A stretch of 6,121 nt of DNA from an uncultured Porphyromonadaceae bacterium. GTDB lineage: Bacteria > Bacteroidota > Bacteroidia > Bacteroidales > Paludibacteraceae. The translations under genes were made by a program, and so were the position numbers. This document shows positions 1 to 5,307 of this stretch, piece by piece. Positions within the stretch are counted from its first letter, which is position 1, and each line of letters opens with the position of its first letter. The stretch covers positions 1 through 6,121 of the forward strand of contig CALEJM010000192.1 of assembly GCA_937898265.1 (NCBI GenBank), given 5' to 3'. A model generated the notes under the pieces. The model had not been told where the DNA came from, made no database searches, and worked only from the letters and a program-made list of their open reading frames with translations.

Positions 1-375
1 ATAAATGTAGCAAAAAGAAAGATAAGATTAAATCAGGCAGACCTTATGTTTGCATCAGAAAGAAAAGTAGTTGATTCTGCTTTTGCAGGAGACATCATAG
101 GACTTTATGACCCAGGTATATTTACTATAGGAGAGACTATATCAATGAAATCAGACAAGATGCTTTATGATGGAATACCAACTTTTGCTCCAGAACATTT
201 TGCAAGACTAAAACAAATTGATACTATGAAAAGAAAACAATTTGTAAAAGGTGTGGAGCAGATAGCATTAGAAGGAGCAATACAGATTTTTCATGATATG
301 CATACTGGTATGGAAGAAATCATAGTCCACCAGCACCTTGCCGAAGTCGAATATCAGGTTTTTAATCATGCGTAG
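1..375 (+). CDS. prfC: Peptide chain release factor 3, internal fragment truncated at both ends
   Basis: RF3 is a cytoplasmic translational GTPase that recycles RF1/RF2 from the ribosome after termination. The frame is open from base 1, so the gene began upstream and the ATG at 46 is an internal methionine. Family landmarks are MFASERKVVDSAFAGDIIGL, then DPGIFTIGET, GIPTFAPEHFARL and KQFVKGVEQIALEGAIQIF, which lie downstream of the GTPase domain, roughly residues 330-450 of a ~525-residue protein. The match continues through GMEEIIV (307-327). RF3 should then read like GVVGVLQFEVLEYRL, but the frame gives HQHLAEVEYQVFNHA and stops at 373-375. Those last 15 residues are antisense to a HAD gene and are not RF3. 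About the last 100 residues of RF3 are missing. Base composition (28-32% GC in counted lines) and AGA/ATA codons differ sharply from everything to the right. RF3 identity is firm; whether the truncation is real or an artefact is inference. Confidence 0.9.
   Translation: MNVAKRKIRLNQADLMFASERKVVDSAFAGDIIGLYDPGIFTIGETISMKSDKMLYDGIPTFAPEHFARLKQIDTMKRKQFVKGVEQIALEGAIQIFHDMHTGMEEIIVHQHLAEVEYQVFNHA
310..328. other. Chimeric junction with microhomology between RF3 and HAD genes
   Basis: Left of this point the DNA is AT-rich and codes for RF3 on the + strand. Right of it the DNA is GC-rich and codes on the minus strand. The 15 bases gaagaaatcatagtc (313-327) read as RF3 residues EEIIV on the + strand and as HAD residues DYDFF on the minus strand. 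The breakpoint therefore cannot be placed more exactly. A short shared word joining two unlike genomes is what a mis-joined metagenomic contig or a template-switch chimera looks like. A real illegitimate recombination is possible but less likely. Confidence 0.75.
313..369 (-). pseudogene. 5' fragment of a HAD-family hydrolase gene, cut by the junction
   Basis: Starting from ATG at 367-369 the minus strand reads MIKNLIFDFGKVLVDYDFF, then loses sense (HTSMHIMKN) where it becomes antisense to RF3. The opening is typical of haloacid dehalogenase-like phosphatases: a hydrophobic strand ending in the nucleophile aspartate (D8, in FDFGKVLVD). The FDxGxV form, with glycine in place of the second aspartate of DxD, resembles YihX-like and related HAD phosphatases. 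The start lies 15 bases after the nitroreductase stop, so it would be the next gene of the operon. Only ~19 of an expected ~200 residues are present. The substrate cannot be judged. The call rests on one short motif plus position, so it is good but not certain. Confidence 0.7.
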
Positions 376-384
376 TCAAAGGTT

Positions 385-903
385 TTAGCGTCGTGACACC
401 GTCTCGCTGAGCGGCTTGCGACTGCTATGGTTAGGGAGTGGCCCTGCCCCTTCGGCTGCGAAGCCGAGGTCGAGAATCATCAGAATCTCCTCGTTGGCAG
501 GTAGTTGGAGCGCCTCAGCGAGGCGGTCGGGGTCGAAGCAGTTGAGCCAACAGCTGTTGACGCCCACGCTCTCGGCAGCGAGCATCATGTGGGTAGCTAC
601 GATGGTAGCGTCCTCGATGCCTGAGTTGCGACGTCCGCCCGGATAGGTGTAGACATCCTCCTTGTTGAACGCCACGACGAGGCAGGTCGGTGCGTCGTAG
701 CGACAAGGCGTTGCCTCATCGATGAGGCGGAGCGCCTCTGCCGACTGCAGCACGTAGATATGCTGTTCCTGGAGGTTCTTGGCGGTAGGAGCCCAGCGAC
801 CAGCCTCAAGGATGGCGTTGAGCTGTTGTTCTGTGATTTGACGTGTGGCGTCGTAGCGTTTGCAAGAGTAGCGCTTGACGACTAAGTCTTGGAAGTTGGT
901 CAT
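385..903 (-). CDS. Nitroreductase family protein (FMN-dependent oxidoreductase)
   Basis: This predicted cytoplasmic flavoprotein of 172 residues is of the compact nitroreductase type, which uses FMN and NAD(P)H to reduce nitro compounds, quinones or similar acceptors. The N-terminal KRYSCKRYD (10-18) matches the RxSxRxF-like segment that contacts the FMN phosphate. AGRWAPTAKNLQEQH (34-48) matches the usual APSAxNxQPW segment. GIEDATIVATHMMLAAESVGVNSCWL (95-120) is the central helix and the following strand, and LDLGFAAE (144-151) plus the RKPL near the C-terminus (162-165) are also family hallmarks. The length is normal for the short bacterial members. The ATG overlaps the stop of the upstream HExxH gene by four bases (ATGA), which implies coupled translation. 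The natural substrate is unknown, and family members are often annotated only broadly. The family call is secure. Confidence 0.93.
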   Translation of the reverse strand: MTNFQDLVVKRYSCKRYDATRQITEQQLNAILEAGRWAPTAKNLQEQHIYVLQSAEALRLIDEATPCRYDAPTCLVVAFNKEDVYTYPGGRRNSGIEDATIVATHMMLAAESVGVNSCWLNCFDPDRLAEALQLPANEEILMILDLGFAAEGAGPLPNHSSRKPLSETVSRR

Positions 904-1247
904 CGTTGTTTGTTTTTAAGGTATGCCCACCAGGCATACGGTTTGCGTTGCTTGAGGTAGGTGAGGTCGTCGCCGTGGCGGTATGCCTCACGCTCCATCG
1001 AGATATTGTAGTAGGCGGCTCTGCGGTTGCGAAACTGACAAAGTCGTACCACATATTCCGCGCCATACCAGAGGTAGAACGGCACGAAAGCCATCTCCAC
1101 GATTTGGCGGGTGTGAATCAACTCGTGGTTGAGCAACGCTTGATCTATCTTGTTTTTATATTCCTTGCGAACGAAGAGCACGCCAAAGAGATTCAGCGCA
1201 GCAAATCCCTTCGTAGGCAACCATTTGTTATAAACTATCTTGGGCAC
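900..1247 (-). CDS. Small conserved protein with HExxH motif, putative zinc metallopeptidase-like
   Basis: This 115-residue protein is of a kind I recall in Bacteroidetes genomes as an uncharacterised conserved protein; no function is established to my knowledge. The sequence shows NHELIHTRQ (40-48) with an HExxH zinc-site motif (H41, E42, H45), and downstream ISMEREAYRHGDDLTYL (82-98), where E85 or E87 could supply a third zinc ligand. PFYLWYGAEYVVRL (56-69) is hydrophobic and may be membrane-associated or a buried helix. The conserved-looking N-terminus LPTKGFAALNLFGVLFVRK (10-28) comes before the metal site. The start is GTG at 1245-1247; the next in-frame methionine (M52) lies after the HExxH motif, so GTG is strongly favoured. 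It overlaps the phosphatase gene upstream by 13 bases and the nitroreductase downstream by 4. Peptidase activity is inference from the motif only. Confidence 0.8.
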   Translation of the reverse strand: MPKIVYNKWLPTKGFAALNLFGVLFVRKEYKNKIDQALLNHELIHTRQIVEMAFVPFYLWYGAEYVVRLCQFRNRRAAYYNISMEREAYRHGDDLTYLKQRKPYAWWAYLKNKQR

Positions 1248-1774
1248 GTGATTACTCTTATCTCGGCGTTGGCGAGGGTTGGTTCGTCGCGAAACGTCGT
1301 GTGATGGTAGACGGCGAGGAGGTTGCGGGCAAACTGTCCGTGGGTCACCACAATCACCGTCTTACCCTCGTAGTGTTGCTGTAAATATGCCAATGCGTTG
1401 GTGGCGCGGACGTAGATCTCCTCTTCCGTCTCCACCGTCCCATCGGGAAAACGCCATTGTCCGTCAATGCGGAAACGCTTTGCCGCCTCGTCGGCCGTCA
1501 TCCCAGTGAACTCGCCCCAGTCGCGCTCGCGGAGCAGCGGTGTGGTCTCCACCGTGAGTTGGAGGCGTCGTGCAATGATGTCGGCGGAGTCAACGGCTCG
1601 TTGGAGGTCGCTGCTCACGATGACGTCGAATGGTACGTTCATCTCAGCCAAGGCGTTGGCAGTGGTGCCCACCTGCGCCTTACCCTGCTCGGTGAGATGT
1701 CCGGGCAGGTGTCCTTGCAGTATCTTGGCGTTGTTCTCCACGGTCTCGCCGTGACGTACTATATATATTGTCAT
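1235..1774 (-). CDS. Histidine phosphatase family protein (phosphoglycerate mutase-like)
   Basis: This 179-residue cytoplasmic protein belongs to the histidine phosphatase (branch 1) superfamily, whose members transfer or hydrolyse phosphate through a phosphohistidine. The catalytic RHGET is at 7-11 (R7, nucleophile H8). The other pocket residues are visible: R59 in SSDLQRAVDSA (54-64), E83 in LLRERDWGEFTG (80-91), and H145 in VVTHGQF (142-148). LQG (19-21) and LTEQG (27-31) are also typical. The length is shorter than true cofactor-dependent phosphoglycerate mutases (~230-250 residues). It fits broad phosphatases such as GpmB/CobC/PhoE-like proteins; the substrate is not determinable. The absence of cobalamin genes nearby gives no support for CobC. 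The ATG overlaps the MATE stop by four bases (ATGA), and its own end overlaps the next GTG start, so it sits inside a coupled operon. Confidence 0.92.
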   Translation of the reverse strand: MTIYIVRHGETVENNAKILQGHLPGHLTEQGKAQVGTTANALAEMNVPFDVIVSSDLQRAVDSADIIARRLQLTVETTPLLRERDWGEFTGMTADEAAKRFRIDGQWRFPDGTVETEEEIYVRATNALAYLQQHYEGKTVIVVTHGQFARNLLAVYHHTTFRDEPTLANAEIRVITCPR

Positions 1775-3156
1775 TGCGCTTGCTCCTCTTCAGCCCTTGC
1801 CACCACGTCGCGACGGTAGCGCAGCGTGAGGTAGAGGGTGCGTGCCAACAGATGTGCGAAATAGGCTGCCATCATCAGGTTCATGGCTGAGACGGCGAGC
1901 GTACTGCCGTCGGACGACGATGGGATGCCGCCCACCCAGATGCCAGCACAGTAGATGACGAAGAAGGCGACGATAGCCCATATCATCGCGTTACGTACTG
2001 CCCTTGAGGCTGTAGCACCCGTATAGATGCCGTCCCAGGTGAAGGCGGCACATCCCAACGGCGGCATCAGCAGCAGCCACCACAGGAATGGATGAACGGC
2101 AGAGGCCACCACGCTGTCGGAGGTCATCAATGCCACGAGCCAGTCGCCCAACAGACCATAGACCGCCATGAACACCGCTGCCACGCCCATGCTCCAGAGG
2201 AACACGAGTCGGACGGTCTGCTTCAACGCAGGCACACTCCTCTCGCCGATGAATCGGCCCGTGAGCGCCTCGCCGCTGTAGGCGAATCCGTCGGTGATAT
2301 AGGAGAAGATCATCAAGATTTTCATGATGATGGAGGTAGCAGAGAGGAACACGTCGCCGTAGCGGGCGGCGAGGGTGGTGAAGCCGATATAGATGGCGAT
2401 GAAGCAGAGTGAGCGGATGAAGAGGTCGTTGTTCATCGACATATAGCTCTTCAGCTTCTCGCGCTCAGGCCACTGCAGTCGGAACGGCATGCGGCGGTAT
2501 TTCGTCGCCACGATGATTGAGGCGAGGAGCAGTCCGGAGTACTGAGCCACCACGGTGCCGAAGGCGATGCCCGCGAAACCCAAACCAGTCCATCTGCCCA
2601 CACCTAAGGTGAGCACGATGCTCGCCACGATGTTGACCACGTTGACGGTGAGGTCGGTGAGCATGGACGAGAACGAATCCTGCATGCCGACAAACCAACC
2701 GCGGAACGCCATTAGCGACAGCGTTGCGGGGGCAGCCCAGATGCGGATAAAGAAATACTTCAGAGCCAGTTCGTGTACCGTTGGCGAGGTCTTGACCACC
2801 AGAAAAGCGAGTTTCTGGAACGGCCATTGCAGCAAGAGAATAGCCACCGAGAGGAGTAGGGCGAGGGTAACGCTGCGCACGAAGACGTCGGCACACTCAC
2901 GGTCGTCCTTCCGTCCGAAAGCCTGTGCAACGAGTCCGCCCGTGCCGACGCGGAGGAATGCGAAGTTCCAATACATGAGGTCGAAGAGCAGCGAACCGAT
3001 GGTCACGCCGCCGATGAACGCTGCCGCACCGCCCACGCCGAGTTCGCTCAGGTGACCAGCTACAGCGATGTCGACCATGCCCACCAGCGGCACGGTGATA
3101 TTGGCCAAGATGCTCGGAATGGCCAGTCGAAGAATCTCTTTGTTAAGACCTTTCAC
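1771..3156 (-). CDS. MATE family efflux transporter, DinF subfamily
   Basis: This inner-membrane antiporter is expected to export organic cations or other toxic compounds in exchange for H+ or Na+. Translated from GTG it has 461 residues, the normal MATE length, with about 12 hydrophobic segments. In the first membrane segment, ANITVPLVGMVDIAVAGHL (18-36) carries the aspartate (D29) conserved in DinF-type pumps. YWNFAFLRVGTGGLVAQAFG (62-81) is a strong DinF-subfamily signature. WDGIYTGATASRAVRNAM (374-391) matches the corresponding late-segment motif in the C-terminal half. The tail (RDVVARAEEEQAQ) is polar and cytoplasmic. An open frame extends 72 codons further upstream, but that part is hydrophilic and lies entirely inside the secreted-protein gene. 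The GTG at 3154-3156 shares its first base with that gene's TAG stop and precedes the KGLNKEILRLAIPSIL start typical of the family. The substrate is unknown. Confidence 0.94.
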   Translation of the reverse strand: MKGLNKEILRLAIPSILANITVPLVGMVDIAVAGHLSELGVGGAAAFIGGVTIGSLLFDLMYWNFAFLRVGTGGLVAQAFGRKDDRECADVFVRSVTLALLLSVAILLLQWPFQKLAFLVVKTSPTVHELALKYFFIRIWAAPATLSLMAFRGWFVGMQDSFSSMLTDLTVNVVNIVASIVLTLGVGRWTGLGFAGIAFGTVVAQYSGLLLASIIVATKYRRMPFRLQWPEREKLKSYMSMNNDLFIRSLCFIAIYIGFTTLAARYGDVFLSATSIIMKILMIFSYITDGFAYSGEALTGRFIGERSVPALKQTVRLVFLWSMGVAAVFMAVYGLLGDWLVALMTSDSVVASAVHPFLWWLLLMPPLGCAAFTWDGIYTGATASRAVRNAMIWAIVAFFVIYCAGIWVGGIPSSSDGSTLAVSAMNLMMAAYFAHLLARTLYLTLRYRRDVVARAEEEQAQ

Positions 3157-4304
3157 TATTTTTTCTCGCTGTTGTTGATGGCTTTGCGAATCTCTTCCAG
3201 AGCTTTTATGTTGAAAGTCATGCCGAGGCAGCCCATGCGGTAAGGCTCGAAGTAGGTGCTCTTCACACCATGCGTGCCCTCGATGTAGAAAGGAACGATG
3301 CCTATCACTTTGTAGTAGCCAGGACTTTTCTTGTCTTTGGCTGTGTATACCATTTTGTTTCCCAGATACCATCCAGCCTTGTTCTCGTAGGCATATGTCA
3401 CCTCCTTCTCCATCTGGTCGATGATTTTGTTGGCATCTTCTACGTCTTTGCCGAATGGGAAGGTCTCGAAACCTCTCAGTGTTGACCTTGTGGCAAAGAA
3501 ACGTTCGTCTTCATACTGAGGGTTGTCGGCCTTGAAGATGATGAAATCTGTAAGGTTCATACCGAAACTCGTGCCTCTGACTCCGAGACGCTCGTAGTGG
3601 CATTCGCCAGTGAAATCAACCACATCGTCGAGGTTGTTGTTCACGCACTTCGACTTCTGTGCTGTCTCTTTGTAGTTCTGGAGAGCGGTTCTATATTCCC
3701 CAGTCGTCTTGTAGGAGATATAAGCCTTCATGGTGTAGCAAGAGCGAAGCAGAAAGTATCTCTCTCCGATATCTTTGACCAAGTAGCGAACGTAGATTTT
3801 ATCGTCGTAACTCTCTGGTACTGCGCGGTTCTTTCCTTTATAATGATAGATTCTATCGGTGTGCGATTTGTTCATGAACACACTCACCTCCACCTTACCA
3901 TCTCCCTTCAACGCTTCCAGTTGGTCGAAGAAATGGAGTGCCTGTTCCTTGGTGTAGCCCAAGAAGAACGTCATCGGCTTTTCGTCGCTTAGAATACCGC
4001 CATATTGGTACAACGACGAACTGGTTGTGGTCTCAACCACTTGTTTCCAACGGTAGTCGAAGAACGTAGGAATTACGAGTTCATAGAACAAGTGACGTCC
4101 TTTCTCGGTGGTGTCTGTGACGCATTCGAAGATATAGTTGGTATGCAGAGAGAGCGGGTCTTCAACCTTGCCCACCAACTTGCGATAGCCATAGACGCCA
4201 TCCACGAGATATTCTGTTTGTTTACTCAGTGTGCTGTCGGTCTTGGCAGCGAACGCATTCAGACTGCACAAGGTAACCAATAGGAGAATAAGAGTCTTTT
4301 TCAT
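3156..4304 (-). CDS. Secreted protein of unknown function with type I signal peptide
   Basis: I do not recognise this 382-residue protein. It begins MKKTLILLLVTLCSLNAFA, a clear Sec signal peptide with an AxA site (A17-F18-A19), so cleavage is likely after residue 19. C13 does not sit in a proper lipobox, so it is probably not a lipoprotein. The mature part is hydrophilic, rich in Tyr, Phe, Lys, Asp and Thr, and has no further membrane segment. It probably acts in the periplasm or outside the cell. The middle contains VRYLVKDIGERYFLLRSCYT, and the C-terminal half contains GTSFGMNLTDFIIFKADNP and MTFNIKALEEIRKAI. None of these identifies a family for me. Counted lines have 38-48% GC, lower than the flanking genes at ~60%. 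It starts 24 bases after the SprT-like gene and its stop touches the MATE start, so it is transcribed within the operon. Confidence 0.85.
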   Translation of the reverse strand: MKKTLILLLVTLCSLNAFAAKTDSTLSKQTEYLVDGVYGYRKLVGKVEDPLSLHTNYIFECVTDTTEKGRHLFYELVIPTFFDYRWKQVVETTTSSSLYQYGGILSDEKPMTFFLGYTKEQALHFFDQLEALKGDGKVEVSVFMNKSHTDRIYHYKGKNRAVPESYDDKIYVRYLVKDIGERYFLLRSCYTMKAYISYKTTGEYRTALQNYKETAQKSKCVNNNLDDVVDFTGECHYERLGVRGTSFGMNLTDFIIFKADNPQYEDERFFATRSTLRGFETFPFGKDVEDANKIIDQMEKEVTYAYENKAGWYLGNKMVYTAKDKKSPGYYKVIGIVPFYIEGTHGVKSTYFEPYRMGCLGMTFNIKALEEIRKAINNSEKK

Positions 4305-4328
4305 AAGGCTGTATGTTAGAGGTGTTAT

Positions 4329-4970
4329 CTACAATAGTATCTGTGCATCGGTGAGGTGGCTGAGGAGCACCTCTTCGGTTGTGATGTAAATCTTCGGCTT
4401 CATCGTGCGGGAGAAACGGTTGAAGTAGGGGTCGGTTGTGATGTACCAAACCTGCGACTTTATCCCAGAGAAACGCTTCATTGAACGACGCAGTTGCTGG
4501 AGACGGGTGTGTACCGCTGGTGTGAAGCCTACGCGTCCATCCGTCAGACGGGTTACGCAGATGAAATGTTGTCGCGGACTGCGGTCCTGCTCCAACTCCT
4601 CGGCAGAGCGATGGCTGATGGTGACATGACGTCCATGACGCGTGTTCAGTTCCTTCATCTTGTGACGGAACAGCATGCCGTGAGCCGATGAGTCGGTCCA
4701 TTGGTTGGAGAGAATCCAGAGGTGAATCATCTCGTGGAGAATCGTGTCCTCCCACTCCGTCTCGCTCATGTCGATGCAAGAGGAGATGCGGATGATGAAA
4801 TTGTCGTAATGCCACATACCGTTGGTTCCGTGGCTGCGTCTGTAGACCACCTGTCCCAACGTCTTGCGGGCACGACTCAACTCAAACGGAGGCTCCGGGA
4901 GTTTGCCATCGAAGAAAAGGGTGTTGAACTCGATAAACTTACTGCGTATGTAATCTATTGTCGGAATCAA
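4329..4970 (-). CDS. SprT-like zinc metalloprotease domain protein
   Basis: This 213-residue protein has the SprT-like domain, related to bacterial SprT and eukaryotic Spartan-type proteases. Residues 6-43 (YIRSKFIEFNTLFFDGKLP and following) form the typical N-terminal region. LHEMIHLWILS (78-88) carries the zinc and catalytic residues H79, E80 and H83. AHGMLFRHKM (96-105) matches the HGxxF element, where H97 is the likely third zinc ligand. The C-terminal part (about 135-213) lacks the cysteine pairs of the zinc ribbon found in many SprT proteins. The start is a TTG at 4968-4970; the first in-frame ATG is at M52, too late because it would remove the N-terminal part. The frame upstream of the TTG is closed by the STAS gene's TAA only four codons away. 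A role in DNA-protein crosslink repair is known for Spartan; for this protein it is only a possibility. Confidence 0.88.
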   Translation of the reverse strand: MIPTIDYIRSKFIEFNTLFFDGKLPEPPFELSRARKTLGQVVYRRSHGTNGMWHYDNFIIRISSCIDMSETEWEDTILHEMIHLWILSNQWTDSSAHGMLFRHKMKELNTRHGRHVTISHRSAEELEQDRSPRQHFICVTRLTDGRVGFTPAVHTRLQQLRRSMKRFSGIKSQVWYITTDPYFNRFSRTMKPKIYITTEEVLLSHLTDAQILL

Positions 4971-4982
4971 TGAGCGGTGCGT

Positions 4983-5285
4983 TTAGGCAAAGGTGAAGAG
5001 CGAGAGGAAGCCTGTGATAGAGAACACTTGCTTCACGCTCTCGTTGACATTACGAATAGTAATCTTGCCACCGGCAGCGATAGATGCCTTACGGAGGGTA
5101 AGCAGCAGACGAAGACCTGATGATGAGATGAACTCGAGGTCGGTGCAGTCGAGCACGATGTCTCGTTGCGCATTGTCGAGCAGAGGCTGCATGTCGTTGG
5201 CAAACTGTGTGGATGTTGCGGTGTCGAGGCGGCCGTTGAGGAATGCCAGCAACTGTCCGTTTGATTCTTTTATCTTGAGTGTCAT
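4983..5285 (-). CDS. Stand-alone STAS domain protein, anti-sigma factor antagonist-like
   Basis: This 100-residue protein is a single STAS domain of the SpoIIAA/RsbV type. Such proteins bind a serine kinase/anti-sigma factor and are switched by phosphorylation of one serine. GRLDTATSTQF (18-28) is the typical first strand and loop. VLDCTDLEFISSSGLRLLL (44-62) holds the phospho-acceptor region. By alignment to SpoIIAA DSSG, S55 is the likely phosphorylated residue, with S54 in place of the usual Asp. GGKITIRNVNESVKQVFSITGFLSLF (72-97) is the usual C-terminal strand and helix. No kinase (RsbW/SpoIIAB) or PP2C-type phosphatase gene lies in the window. The gene starts 22 bases after the SLC13 permease and ends 12 bases before the SprT-like TTG. 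Either a partner-switching pathway encoded elsewhere or regulation of the adjacent permease is possible; the second is inference. Confidence 0.92.
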   Translation of the reverse strand: MTLKIKESNGQLLAFLNGRLDTATSTQFANDMQPLLDNAQRDIVLDCTDLEFISSSGLRLLLTLRKASIAAGGKITIRNVNESVKQVFSITGFLSLFTFA

Positions 5286-5307
5286 AACTGTGTGTATGTG
5301 AGATTAT

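Noticed and set aside
328..375. The last 15 residues of the RF3 reading frame as a genuine alternative RF3 C-terminus
   Set aside because: They do not match RF3 and are the exact antisense of a good HAD N-terminus, so they are a by-product of the junction.
906..1304. 132-residue open frame on the + strand
   Set aside because: It is antisense to the HExxH and phosphatase genes, which have clear family motifs. Its translation shows no recognisable domain.
3157..3372. Possible 72-residue N-terminal extension of the MATE transporter
   Set aside because: The extension is hydrophilic, rich in His, Gln and Arg, unlike any MATE N-terminus, and lies wholly within the coding region of the secreted protein in another frame. 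The GTG at 3156 gives a normal-length transporter.
3190..4304. Lipoprotein call for the secreted protein because of a cysteine in its signal region
   Set aside because: The residue before C13 is Leu rather than Gly/Ala/Ser, and a better type I site (AFA) follows, so signal peptidase I cleavage is favoured.
4222..4815. 197-residue minus-strand open frame overlapping the SprT-like gene
   Set aside because: The translation is rich in His, Pro, Ser and Arg with no domain, as expected of an out-of-frame reading of GC-rich DNA; the SprT frame carries the zinc motif.
5286..5307. Promoter or terminator between the permease and STAS genes
   Set aside because: The 22-base gap has no stem-loop with a T-run and no Bacteroidetes-type -33/-7 pair that I can see; it is too short for both.
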